A stretch of DNA of 64,000 nt from Phycicoccus sp. Root101. Its GTDB lineage: Bacteria; Actinomycetota; Actinomycetes; Actinomycetales; Dermatophilaceae. Within the stretch, counting starts at the first letter, position 1; every line of letters starts with the position of its first letter. The translations under genes were made by a program, and so were the position numbers. The DNA lies in contig NZ_LMCM01000006.1 in NCBI RefSeq assembly GCF_001426245.1, positions 617,038 through 681,037 of the forward strand, read 5' to 3'. Under the pieces are notes generated by a model. It had not been told where the DNA came from, did not search any database, and saw nothing but the letters and a program-made list of their open reading frames with translations. Positions 9,306 to 18,020 of this stretch are shown piece after piece.

Positions 9306-9518
9306 CCTCGGCACGAGCGAGCAGATCCGGGCGGGTCTTTTCGCCGCCATGGCCGTGGGTTGGAAGCCTCCGCAGTCCGCTGGACGAGGACGCCTGAATG
9401 CCGCCCCCACTCGGGGGACAGTCTTCAGCGGGTGACTACGACCCGGGTCACTCCTTGGGTGGGGGCCATCCCGGTGTGCTCCGCTCAGGTACGCCACGTC
9501 GAAGCCCCCCGTCGTCGG

Positions 9519-9956
9519 TCACCCAACTTCAAGTCGGCTGACCGTCTCCGGGTCTTCGTCGCCACCGAAGTACTGCTCGAGGACAGCGCGGAACACCGCA
9601 TTTTCCTCGTCCCTGTCCGCTGCATGCTCGAAGAGGGTCATCGACGAACGCAGCTTTTGGGCGTCGATGCCGCCTAAGACCAGCGAGGGGTCGTCGCCGG
9701 GCAGGTCTCGCAGCGCGTTAGCGCACTCGAGCAGCCGCGGACCGAGGACCCGGTGGTCGAGGTAATCCCGCGCCTCGTCGAGCCCAGGGATTGCGTAGAA
9801 CCGCGACATCGGGCTGTGTCCGAGCCCGGCTACCTGGGGAAAGACGAACCACATCCAATGACCGCGCTTGCGCCCCGAACGCAGTTCAGCCAGCGCCGCC
9901 GCATAGGCGCTGCCCTCGTCGTGGGCTGTCAGGAACCGCGTCAAATCGAAGGCCAT
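9519..9956 (-). CDS. DUF1810 family protein
   Basis: The 145-residue protein matches the DUF1810 family along its length: DLTRFL at the N-terminus, then RKRGHWMWFVFPQ at about residues 30-42, the Gly-Leu-Gly-His/Ser-Pro stretch, and DARDYL/VLGPRL-type helices in the middle. Members are small soluble proteins of unknown function in many bacteria. It stands alone between the ArsR gene and a decayed permease, with no sign of an operon. Confidence 0.85.
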   Translation of the reverse strand: MAFDLTRFLTAHDEGSAYAAALAELRSGRKRGHWMWFVFPQVAGLGHSPMSRFYAIPGLDEARDYLDHRVLGPRLLECANALRDLPGDDPSLVLGGIDAQKLRSSMTLFEHAADRDEENAVFRAVLEQYFGGDEDPETVSRLEVG

Positions 9957-10229
9957 GCCGACAGGTTGCCCGATCCGGCCCCTGCGCGCGGACTGCTCTG
10001 CGTCCCGCCCCCATCACCGGCATGAGAGTGCGTATCGAGGCGCGTCCTTTCGCCGCCTGCGCTGCAATGCCGGATGCCGTGCACCGGGTGGGGTGATGCC
10101 GCGCTGGGAGTGGGTCTGGGCGCACGCTGGCGTGACTTTCGCACGACGTTGCCGGCGCCCGGTAGCGCTCACGACGGGGAACCGGGTGCGTGGTCTCGCG
10201 TGGCCGGTGGAGGGGAAGCGTTTGAGCGG

Positions 10230-10900
10230 TCTGAGCTCAGTGAGTCAACCGCTGGCGAGGTGGCCTTGCCTTGGAGGTCGGCTGACCACTCATCCTCGAT
10301 GCGGCCGAACACCCATACCGAGATCGCGATGATCCAGGTCAAGACGAACAGGGCGAGATCGCGTATCCCACATAGTTCAGGACAAGTCTGTGAACGCCAC
10401 GAGGGGCCCGTAGGCGAGGCCCAGCTTGTCGCTGAGGATGGAGCAGCTCGATCGCGCCGATGATCAGTGCGACGCGACGGAGAGTCCGGTGTGGTGATGT
10501 TGTGCAACACCTTGCGGACGGGTTTGGAGAGAGCCCAGCCGTAGCCGAAATTCATGAAGCACCCGTCGATGGTCCAGCAGGCTCATCTCGGCCGCGAACA
10601 CGAGCGGCTAGGTGAGGATCGCGTACCAGGGCAGATTCAACGCGGCGGCCCCGCCGCGAACACGAACAGCCCGACCTCGGTGTCGGTGTCGGTGTCGGTG
10701 TCGAAGCCCAGTCCAAACAAGAGGCTGACGTAATGACGCGCGCGAACGCGCCGCCGCACCCGCGCCACCCGCGCATGCCGAAGAGTGCGTCGACATGGTC
10801 ATGCTCGGTTCCATGCGTGCCCTTGCCAGCGCAGCGACGGGCCATTGAACCAACAGGTACACCCCACAGACTCCCCGTCGTCCGTCCGCTGGTGGTCGCG
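10230..10900 (-). pseudogene. Decayed nickel/cobalt permease (HoxN/NixA family), C-terminal part with several frameshifts
   Basis: Pieces of one NiCoT protein are spread over three minus-strand frames in the right order: HVDALFGMRGW then FARVIT (about 10800-10740), the LFGLGFDT signature (about 10715), LNLPWYAIL (about 10630), EMSLLDTIDGCFMNFGYGWA (about 10590-10535), KPVRKVLHNIT, and the C-terminal LFVLTWIIAISVWVFGRIED (about 10345-10290). Intact members import Ni2+ or Co2+ through eight helices for urease, hydrogenase or cobalamin enzymes. Here the N-terminal half, with the HX4DH nickel motif, is missing and the reading frame changes repeatedly. The missing end abuts the sigma factor gene at 10980, suggesting a deletion brought them together. 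Confidence 0.75.
10677..10703 (-). repeat. Hexanucleotide microsatellite (four copies plus half) in the nickel permease remnant
   Basis: Four perfect copies of TCGGTG plus TCG lie here. On the minus strand they encode repeated Asp-Thr within the GFDT signature of the permease, expanding it to FDTDTDTDTE. Replication slippage after loss of selection is the simplest explanation. Confidence 0.8.
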
Positions 10901-10979
10901 TGCTGGGGGCGGTGACAACCTTTTTGGTGAGCTCGCCGCTCTAAGGGCACGCGAGGACGACTTTGGCGAAGGAGGTGCC

Positions 10980-11495
10980 ATGCCAGAAGTTGGTTCGGCG
11001 CCGACCTTCGAGGAGTTCGTCCAGGTCCGTGGTGCGGCGTTGCTGCGCACGGCGTGGTTCCTCACCGGGGACCACCAGAAGGCGGAGGACCTGGTTCAGA
11101 CTGCGCTGGCGAAGGCGTGGCTGCACTGGGACAGCATTGACCGGGATGGCACCGGGTCACACATGGCGTACGTGCGCCGGGTCATGGTGACCACGTACTC
11201 CGGGTGGTGGCACCGTCGGTGGAACGTCGAGCAGCCGTACGCGGCGCCTCCGGAGTTGACGCAGGCCCGGGTCGAGGACACAGAGCTGCGCCGTGACGTG
11301 TTGGCTGCACTGGCGAAGCTTCCGCGGGGCCAGCGCAGCGTTGTCGTCCTGCGGTTCTTCGAGGACCTCACGGAAGCTCAGACCGCTGAGTCCCTCAACT
11401 GTTCGGTCGGCACGGTCAAGAGCCAGACGGCGCGCGCACTGGCGGTGCTGCGCCGCAGCCCGCTGCTCGCCGATGAGGAGTCCAGCCATGTCTGA
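10980..11495 (+). CDS. ECF RNA polymerase sigma factor (SigE-like family)
   Basis: The 171-residue protein has the sigma-70 region 2 helices (RTAWFLTGDHQKAEDLVQ, about residues 23-40, contacting core enzyme and the -10 box) and a region 4 helix-turn-helix (LNCSVGTVKSQTARAL, about residues 140-155, for the -35 box). Its length and the LPRGQRSVVVLRFFED segment match the actinobacterial SigE-type ECF group. The start is clear: AAGGAGGT ends seven bases before ATG 10980. The next gene overlaps its end by eight bases and encodes a one-helix membrane protein, the usual arrangement for a sigma factor with a cognate anti-sigma or sensor. Confidence 0.9.
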   Translation: MPEVGSAPTFEEFVQVRGAALLRTAWFLTGDHQKAEDLVQTALAKAWLHWDSIDRDGTGSHMAYVRRVMVTTYSGWWHRRWNVEQPYAAPPELTQARVEDTELRRDVLAALAKLPRGQRSVVVLRFFEDLTEAQTAESLNCSVGTVKSQTARALAVLRRSPLLADEESSHV

Positions 11496-12495
11496 CGTGG
11501 AGATGCGGCTGCGCGAAGCGTTCGCGCAGGTGGCCCCGGCTGAACCGCTCATCGCGGGGCTGGTGGAGGGTGCTCGGCGCGAGGCGGGCCGGATCCGTCG
11601 CCGGCGCCAGGTCGCAGCGGCCGCAGTCGTTGCCGTGCTGGTTGTCATGGGCGGAGCGGTGGCGTCCTGGGATTTCCGCGACCGTGCCGTCATTCCTGCG
11701 GACCGGGTCACGCACCTGACGTGCGCGCTGGACGGTCGCCGTCTGCCGACTGAGCCGCTGAGTGACGCCCGGCCCACCAGTGCTGTGGTCAGCGAGGTGT
11801 TGGTGTGCCCGGACAGCGCGTCACCTCTGGGGTTGCCACAGGGCGAGCCGGTGTCGATGCCGGTCGACTTGGACTACCTGCGCTTCGACCCACCCACCGT
11901 TGGTCGCTCCTGCCCGAAGCTGCCGGCCGGTCACACCTCACGGTTGCTGTTCCTGGCCACCAACGGACAACCCCGCATCTTGGATAACACCGCATTGGCT
12001 TGCAACGGCTGGCCCGCCTTGGACAGGTACGCGGTCGCGCTCGGAGACCAGCAGTCCACCCAACAGTCTGCCCACATCACCGACCAGTTCCCGAAGTGTG
12101 AATCCATCCTGGGCCAGCACCTGGTTCGTGACTCTGGGCAGGCGCCGGCGCTGCCTCGAGGAACACGCATCGTCGCCGCGACCAGCTGCATACACCCGGT
12201 GTCGTGGCCGGACACCCTTCCTCAGGTCCTCCCGGTCCGGCGTCGGGCGCTGAGCGACTCGGACCTGGCCGTCCTCAACGACGCCCTGGCGCGCGCCGGG
12301 TCGGTCTGGAAGCGGGCGCAGACCTGCGCTGGGCCGAGGACAGGAAATGAGGGAGTCCTGCACGCAGTCACCTCCACCGGAACCAACGTCGTCCTGGCAC
12401 ACGTATGCCAGGACTCCTATCAGCTGGTCGTCAACTGGAACGAGGACGACGTCATCACCTTCACCCAGAAGACGTTTGACGTCCTGGGCGGCTGA
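11488..12495 (+). CDS. Single-pass membrane protein, putative anti-sigma or sensor partner of the ECF sigma factor
   Basis: The 335-residue protein overlaps the sigma gene by eight bases and is probably translationally coupled. An acidic/basic cytoplasmic segment (about residues 1-45) is followed by one transmembrane helix (about 47-65, AAAAVVAVLVVMGGAVASW) and a roughly 265-residue extracytoplasmic part with several Cys residues. I see no HxxxCxxC zinc anti-sigma motif, so the anti-sigma role rests on gene order. The outer domain is not recognised. It would sit in the cytoplasmic membrane and transmit envelope signals. Confidence 0.65.
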   Translation: MSDVEMRLREAFAQVAPAEPLIAGLVEGARREAGRIRRRRQVAAAAVVAVLVVMGGAVASWDFRDRAVIPADRVTHLTCALDGRRLPTEPLSDARPTSAVVSEVLVCPDSASPLGLPQGEPVSMPVDLDYLRFDPPTVGRSCPKLPAGHTSRLLFLATNGQPRILDNTALACNGWPALDRYAVALGDQQSTQQSAHITDQFPKCESILGQHLVRDSGQAPALPRGTRIVAATSCIHPVSWPDTLPQVLPVRRRALSDSDLAVLNDALARAGSVWKRAQTCAGPRTGNEGVLHAVTSTGTNVVLAHVCQDSYQLVVNWNEDDVITFTQKTFDVLGG

Positions 12496-12594
12496 CGGCC
12501 ACGGCTATCGCTGCGGTCCCCTGCGAATCCGAGAGACCACCCGCGCACCTGACCTGTTGAACACCAATGAAACCCAATCTCGAAAGGAACGAAC

Positions 12595-13164
12595 ATGATG
12601 CCGTCACAGCACAACCTCAACCGTCGTCCCCGCCCGGCCACCCCGGTCTCATCAACTTCGACGCTCTCTCATGGCCTGCGCGCCTGCCGTGCGCTCGGTG
12701 TGACCGCTCTGGCCGCGGCCAGCGTCCTGGGGGTTCAGAGCGCCTCGCAAGCGGCCGCGCCGGACCACTTCGCGTTCTCGGTCACGGAGACCTTCGCCGA
12801 CCCCGACGTGTGTGGCGCGTACGGGTTCACCGTCGACACCGTCCTGCACGTGGACTTCTCTGGCATCGTGAAGCTCGACAGCAACGGAGTCCCGACCCAG
12901 CTCATCAACCACGTCCGGGCGACCACCACTCTGACTGCGAACGGCCGGACGGTGACCGACGTCGACCACTTCCAAGCGATCCAGGACCTGCCCGACGGGC
13001 AGCTTCGTGAGGTCGGCTCCGTCGTGCACATCAAGGGGCCGGGAGGTTTGGTCATCCGGGAGTCCGGCCAAATCGTGTACAACCCCGACGGAACCCTCAC
13101 CCTCAAGGGCCCGCACCCCATCCTGGAAGGCACCGGGACGTTCTGTACAGCGCTGATGCCGTAG
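12595..13164 (+). CDS. Secreted protein of unknown function, downstream of the ECF sigma operon
   Basis: The 189-residue protein has a long Sec signal peptide (RACRALGVTALAAASVLG, cleavage near SQAAAP, about residue 47). The mature part is small and beta-rich, with two Cys (CGAYG near 64; TFCTAL at the end) that could form a disulphide, and TVTDVDHFQAIQDLPDGQ-type strands. I do not recognise the family. AAAGGAA lies about nine bases before ATG 12595. It is codirectional, 99 bases after the membrane protein, so it could be a regulon target or the operon end. Confidence 0.7.
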   Translation: MMPSQHNLNRRPRPATPVSSTSTLSHGLRACRALGVTALAAASVLGVQSASQAAAPDHFAFSVTETFADPDVCGAYGFTVDTVLHVDFSGIVKLDSNGVPTQLINHVRATTTLTANGRTVTDVDHFQAIQDLPDGQLREVGSVVHIKGPGGLVIRESGQIVYNPDGTLTLKGPHPILEGTGTFCTALMP

Positions 13165-13664
13165 ACGACCCCTGACGGGCCGATGTCACCGTTGCGGCTG
13201 GCGGCCCTGTGTCGTGTCGGGCCGAGTCCACGAGTGCCCTACGGGCGGCCCAAAAGGTTTGCCGCCAATCGGCAACGAGCGCCCCTGGCGTTCAATGCTG
13301 CCTTCGGGCTGTCCCCTGCACCGGTGCGTGCAAGGCCTGGAACACTCCGGTGCGCGCCCCCATGTCACCCAGGGCCACTCCCAGGAATGACGCGTTCGAC
13401 TGGGCGACCGCCGGACTTCCCCAACGTCGACGTCTCCCCGCCGAAGGCGTGCGTCACACCGCCGCGTCAGCTCCCCCATTCTGGGCTACGGGGTCGGTAG
13501 CTCCTTCGCTTCACCTGGGGTGAGAGCTCGGATCGGTAGGAGCTCATGTCGTGCCACGGCTGACCAAGTCCGTTGGGGAGCGGTCGAGCCATGTGCTTCG
13601 CGGGACAGAGCAGCGAAGGTTCTGAAGTTTTCGGGCTGGGCCTGGGGCCGCCTCCATCACCCGG
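13165..13664. other. Intergenic region between two converging genes, no gene recognised
   Basis: About 500 bp between genes that converge on it. No open frame has a supported start or family motif. A transcription terminator is expected, but I cannot assign a convincing hairpin with a T-run. Confidence 0.45.
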
Positions 13665-15281
13665 TCAGATGAGGCCGGTGGTCAACGCTTGGGTTACCGC
13701 GGACGCGCGAGTTGGCTGGTCGAGTTTGGCGAGGATGTTGGCGACGTGGCGATGCACGGTGTGTCGGCTGAGGGTTAGCGCGGTGGCAATCTCGTCGTTG
13801 CTCATGCCGCGGGAGATGAGCTGCAGCACCTCTTTCTCGCGGGGCGTCAGCAAAGCGGCAGAGCCCTCGTCGAGACACTTCTGGAGATCACCGGCGCGCG
13901 CCAGTCCTGCCTTGTCAGCCAGGTGGTTCATCAACTCGGTTGCGGAGGTTACTTGGTCTCGAGCGCCCTCCGAGTCGCCCTGAACCATCAAAGACGTGGC
14001 CAACAGCAGTCTGGCCTCGGCCTCGTCGTGGCGTAGGCCCGCCCTGCGGTAGCGCCATACCGCCTCATGTAGCAGCGAGGAAGATTCGTTGGGTGGGGCG
14101 AGAACCGAGTCAGCCACGGCTGACTTCGCGAACAGGGCATCGGTCCTCACCGCCGCGGCGGTGGCACGAAGTTCAGCGGCCGCCTGGGCAGCCTCGTCGT
14201 CTTCACCAATGGCGTGCGCGATACGGACGGCGGGAAGAAGCACGTCGGCACGGGCGAGACGGCTCTCCGTCGGTAGCGCGCGGAGGAGCCGCTGCACAGC
14301 CGTCCATGCACTCCTCTTGTCCCCGACGGCGAACTTGATGAGGATGCGGCCAAGTCCGGCGACAGGGTCGAACTCGGCCTGCTTGAACAGGGCCTCGGCC
14401 TCCACCAAGCGCCCTTGGCGTCGACGTAGTTCGCCTAGTTGGACGACTGCTTCCAGGCGGGAGGTCCGTCGTGTGCCGCCGAGACGGCCGAGAGTCTCGG
14501 TGAGTTCCTTCTCGGCCGCGGTCCAGGTCCCGGCCGATACTTGGACGGAGGCGTACTGGATCCGGCACACGTTGAGCAGTGGAACCAGGTCGCGGTCGAC
14601 GCAGATCGCCTCGGCCCGACGGCACCACTCCTCGGCGCGCGTGACGTCCTGTGTCTCGTGGCAGGCGGCGATGAGCCAGCACAGCACCTTGCCCATCCAC
14701 ATCAGGTCGACGACGTCTCCTCCAGTCGCTGCAGCCACTGCCGAGTCCAGCCGCGCCATCCCCGCCTCGACCTCTCCGGAACGGACCAGCGAAAGACCCT
14801 GGACGGCCAAGCTGACAACCGAGAGGTCTCCATCACCGGTCCGGCGCCCCACCTCCGCCGCACGAGTCGCACACGCCAACGCCTGGACCGGGTCCTTGTG
14901 TATGGACAGCGCAAGCTCTGCTTCCCGGACTGAACACCAGCCATGCTCGGGACATTCCTCGACCGCAGCCAGCGTCTCTTGAGCGCGACCGAGCCATCCC
15001 ATCGCCACGGATTCACCGCGCCCGAACAGCACACAGTCCCACGCCAACCCTGCCGCCATACGTGCTGCGCCAATGGGGTCCTTGCGTGAGCGGTAGCCCC
15101 GATACGCAGTCTCGCGTGCCGTCAGGCACGTATCCGCGTCGTCGAGCCACCAGGCGGCCTGCGCCAGTCCCTCATACGCCGCCGGGTCGCTGGTCTCCGC
15201 GATCACGGCCCGGAAGGCGCTGTCCGCCCGACACCATGAGCCGGCGGCCAGCGCCTTCTGAGCAGCATTGAGGGAAGCCAT
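13665..15281 (-). CDS. LuxR-family regulator with TPR-like helical repeats and no ATPase domain
   Basis: The 538-residue protein is mostly Ala/Glu/Leu-rich helical repeats (AYEGLAQAAWWLDDADTC near the start, EALFKQAEFD in the middle), as in the TPR-like regions of MalT/LAL regulators. It ends with a LuxR helix-turn-helix at about residues 475-530 (LTPREKEVLQLISRGMSNDEI and SRHTVHRHVANILAKL). No Walker A or B motif is present, unlike the three large LuxR proteins later in the window. It probably senses a protein or small ligand through the repeats and binds DNA as a dimer. ATG 15281 has AGG four bases upstream; ATG 15293 is possible. The stop is near 13665 and the gene stands alone. Confidence 0.8.
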   Translation of the reverse strand: MASLNAAQKALAAGSWCRADSAFRAVIAETSDPAAYEGLAQAAWWLDDADTCLTARETAYRGYRSRKDPIGAARMAAGLAWDCVLFGRGESVAMGWLGRAQETLAAVEECPEHGWCSVREAELALSIHKDPVQALACATRAAEVGRRTGDGDLSVVSLAVQGLSLVRSGEVEAGMARLDSAVAAATGGDVVDLMWMGKVLCWLIAACHETQDVTRAEEWCRRAEAICVDRDLVPLLNVCRIQYASVQVSAGTWTAAEKELTETLGRLGGTRRTSRLEAVVQLGELRRRQGRLVEAEALFKQAEFDPVAGLGRILIKFAVGDKRSAWTAVQRLLRALPTESRLARADVLLPAVRIAHAIGEDDEAAQAAAELRATAAAVRTDALFAKSAVADSVLAPPNESSSLLHEAVWRYRRAGLRHDEAEARLLLATSLMVQGDSEGARDQVTSATELMNHLADKAGLARAGDLQKCLDEGSAALLTPREKEVLQLISRGMSNDEIATALTLSRHTVHRHVANILAKLDQPTRASAVTQALTTGLI

Positions 15282-15350
15282 CAGGCCTATCATCCCGTTT
15301 GCCGGACCCACTGGAAAGAAGTCGGGATGGGCTTCCGCGACAACGGTGGT

Positions 15351-15575
15351 TCAAACGCCTACCCCGGAAGCCAAGGCCTTGACGTCAGAGGTGGTCAGGG
15401 GGCTGCCTGCGATGCCCCAGTCACCGCTGCGAACCTCCTCAACCAGACACCATGTGACGGGGCGCATGTTCTCCCCCTCGATCGCGACCATCGCGTCGGT
15501 CAGCCCACGCACGATTTGCTGTTTCTGCTCGTCAGTGAAGACGTTCTCGATCACCTTGACCTGAATGAGCGGCAT
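15351..15575 (-). CDS. 4-oxalocrotonate tautomerase-family protein
   Basis: The 74-residue protein starts MPLIQVKVIENVF; loss of Met leaves the catalytic Pro1 of the tautomerase superfamily. The TDEQKQQIVRGLTDAMVAIEGE helix and the PVTWCLVEEV strand match 4-OT subunits, which form hexamers in the cytosol and tautomerise enol/keto acids of aromatic degradation. The real start is ATG 15575, with GGAGGAA just upstream, and not the longer open frame to 15665. It lies upstream of the LuxR-TPR gene on the same strand, 69 bases away, and could be cotranscribed. The substrate is unknown. Confidence 0.85.
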   Translation of the reverse strand: MPLIQVKVIENVFTDEQKQQIVRGLTDAMVAIEGENMRPVTWCLVEEVRSGDWGIAGSPLTTSDVKALASGVGV

Positions 15576-15920
15576 GACTGTTCCTCCCTGTTTTGGCGCC
15601 CACGCTGGACGCCTGAGAACACCCTCCAGCAGCACACGCCGACAGACATCGCCCGCACCGGCCATCTTCCGTCGAAACTTTCATGGCCCGAACGGGCCAT
15701 CAATGACCGGGCTCTCACGGGTGCGTTGGCCGCTGCACAAACCCGCTCGAGGGGAGTCCGGTGCAGAAAGTCACGAACCGCGGCAGAGGCGCGAACATGC
15801 GTCAAACCGCCGCGAGTCGGCGCACGCCCTTTACCGGATCTGGCCATGTGAGTGCGATCGGAACCCGGGCCGGTCATCAAGACCAGATAGGTTGCCAATC
15901 GACCCTCGGGAAGGACATTG
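15576..15920. other. Divergent intergenic region, nothing recognised
   Basis: About 345 bp separate the divergent tautomerase and DUF262 genes. It should hold both promoters. No defended motif was found. Confidence 0.4.
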
Positions 15921-18020
15921 ATGAAGGCCGTCGACTCACACCTGCTCACCCTGCTCAAGGCGAGCAGCCAGTTTATCGTGCCGATCTACCAGCGTCTGTA
16001 CTCCTGGCAGGAGCCAGAGTGCGCGCAACTGTGGGCCGACATCCTGCGGGCGGGCTCCAGCCCCAAGTTGGGGGCCCACTTCACGGGCTCGATCGTCTAC
16101 GTGGCTCGTGATCAGGCCACGAACACTTCCGCCGAGCCCGACCTGATCATCGACGGCCAGCAGCGAGTCACGACCGTGACCCTGATTCTCACCGCTCTCG
16201 CCGCCCGGCTGGAGGAGCTGCCCGCGGACGAGCAGGAGCCGTGGGACGGCTTCTCGCCGAGGAAGATCCGCAACCGCTATCTCCTCAATGACGATGAAGA
16301 GGGTGAGCGCCAGTACAAGTTGATTCTGTCCCAGAGCGACAGATCCGCTCTTATTTCTCTTCTCCAGGGGGTCGCACCCTCGGGCGGCATGGTCACCCGA
16401 GTCATCGACAACTTCACCTACTTCCAGCAGAAGCTCGCTGACCCGACGGTCAACTTGGCGACGGTTTGCAAAGGGCTCGACAAGCTCGTGGTCGTCGACG
16501 TCAAGCTCGAGCGAAGTGTGGACAACCCCCAGCTCGTCTTCGAGGCGATGAACTCCACTGGCAAGAAGTTGTCCCAGGCCGATCTTATCCGGAACTACGT
16601 CCTGATGGACCTGCCACCGAAGGAGCAGGAGAAGGTGTACACGGCCTATTGGCGCCCGATGGAGCTGGAGTTTGCTGGCGCTGAGGAGAGCCAGTTCGAC
16701 CAATTCGTCCGTCACTACCTGACGTTGAAGTCAGGGGAAATCCCTCGATTGGACGATATCTACGAGGCCTTCAAAGACCACGCTGTCGCTTGGAACGAGG
16801 CGGGCGAGACGATCACCTCGCTCGTCATGGAGCTGCGGCAGTACGCCCACCGCTACTGCGCGATGGCCCTTGGCAAGGAGGACGACCCCAAGCTGCGGGC
16901 AGCCTTCAAGGACTTGGACCAGATCAAGGCGGACGTGGTCTACCCGTTCCTGCTCGAGGTTTACACCGACTGCGAGCTAGGTACGCTCGATCGGGACGGG
17001 CTTCACCAGATCGTGCAGATGGTGACGTCCTACATCTTCCGTCGGGCGGTATGCCGCGTCCCTACCAACTCACTCAACAAGACGTTTGCCGGGTTCAGCG
17101 CGGCCGTCCGCAAGGACCGCTACGTCGAGAGCGTCAAGGCGCACTTCCTGTCACTTAAGAGTTACCGGGCCTTCCCGACGGACAAGGAGTTCCAGCACTC
17201 CCTCGTGACGACCGACCTCTATAACTTCCGTCGACGCTCGTACTTCCTTCGTCTGCTCGAGAACCACAACCGTAAGGAGCACGTGACGATCGAGGACTAC
17301 ACGATCGAGCACATCCTTCCGCAGAACGAGGACCTGTCGACGGAGTGGCGGAAGGCTCTCGGCGAGGACTGGGCCGACGTGCAGCAGCGCTACTTGCATA
17401 CACTTGGCAACCTGACACTCACGGGCTACAACTCGGAGTACTCGGACCACTCTTTCGCCAAGAAGCGCGACATGGAGGGCGGCTTTAAGGACAGTCCGCT
17501 CCGGCTCAACAAGGGTCTCGGACAGCTCGAAGCATGGACGCCCACCGAGATCGAGAAGCGCGCAAAGCGTCTGGCCGACGATGCGCTCGAGATCTGGCCG
17601 CGACCTTCGCTGCCTGAGCTTATGGTTGCCGAGTTCCAGGTGCAACGAACCGCTTCCGACTTCTCGATCGAGGATCACCCCCACCTGCTAACAGCCGCCC
17701 GCCGAGAGCTGTTCAACAAGTTCAGCGCCGAGACGCTGGCTCTCGACCCTGGGATCACGCGACAGTTCTTGAAGCTCTACGTCGCCTTCAAAGCGGAGAC
17801 CAACTTCGTGGACGTTGTCCCGCAGAAGGCGCGCATGCGACTCAGCCTCAACATTCCCCTGGAGGCGTTGCGCGATGAGCGCGGGCTGGCCTGGGACGTC
17901 AGCGACAAGGGCCATTGGGGCAATGGGCCAACCGAGGTCGGACTGGACGAGGCGTCGGACTTCGCATATGTCATGGGCCTGGTGCGGCAGGCGCTGGAGT
18001 ACCAGCTGGGCGGCGACTGA
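15921..18020 (+). CDS. DUF262-DUF1524-DUF5655 protein (GmrSD-like type IV restriction/anti-phage nuclease)
   Basis: The 699-residue protein begins with a DUF262 (GmrS-like) domain at about residues 10-330: FIVPIYQRLYSW and the nucleotide-site motif IIDGQQRVTT. A DUF1524 HNH-type nuclease follows at about 400-560 (TIEHILPQNE, then LGNLTLTGYNSEYSDHSFA). The C-terminal 110 residues resemble DUF5655 (VDVVPQKARMRLSLNIP, DVSDKGHWGNGP). GmrSD proteins use NTP to cleave phage DNA with modified cytosine, and many single-chain homologues are predicted defence factors. ATG 15921 has GGAAGGAC nearby. No methylase or partner is adjacent, consistent with a stand-alone modification-dependent enzyme. Domain recognition is strong; target is inference. 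Confidence 0.85.
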   Translation: MKAVDSHLLTLLKASSQFIVPIYQRLYSWQEPECAQLWADILRAGSSPKLGAHFTGSIVYVARDQATNTSAEPDLIIDGQQRVTTVTLILTALAARLEELPADEQEPWDGFSPRKIRNRYLLNDDEEGERQYKLILSQSDRSALISLLQGVAPSGGMVTRVIDNFTYFQQKLADPTVNLATVCKGLDKLVVVDVKLERSVDNPQLVFEAMNSTGKKLSQADLIRNYVLMDLPPKEQEKVYTAYWRPMELEFAGAEESQFDQFVRHYLTLKSGEIPRLDDIYEAFKDHAVAWNEAGETITSLVMELRQYAHRYCAMALGKEDDPKLRAAFKDLDQIKADVVYPFLLEVYTDCELGTLDRDGLHQIVQMVTSYIFRRAVCRVPTNSLNKTFAGFSAAVRKDRYVESVKAHFLSLKSYRAFPTDKEFQHSLVTTDLYNFRRRSYFLRLLENHNRKEHVTIEDYTIEHILPQNEDLSTEWRKALGEDWADVQQRYLHTLGNLTLTGYNSEYSDHSFAKKRDMEGGFKDSPLRLNKGLGQLEAWTPTEIEKRAKRLADDALEIWPRPSLPELMVAEFQVQRTASDFSIEDHPHLLTAARRELFNKFSAETLALDPGITRQFLKLYVAFKAETNFVDVVPQKARMRLSLNIPLEALRDERGLAWDVSDKGHWGNGPTEVGLDEASDFAYVMGLVRQALEYQLGGD

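Noticed and set aside
15330-15372. 8-bp inverted repeat between tautomerase and LuxR-TPR genes
   Set aside because: 27-base loop and overlap with the tautomerase end; not convincing as a terminator.
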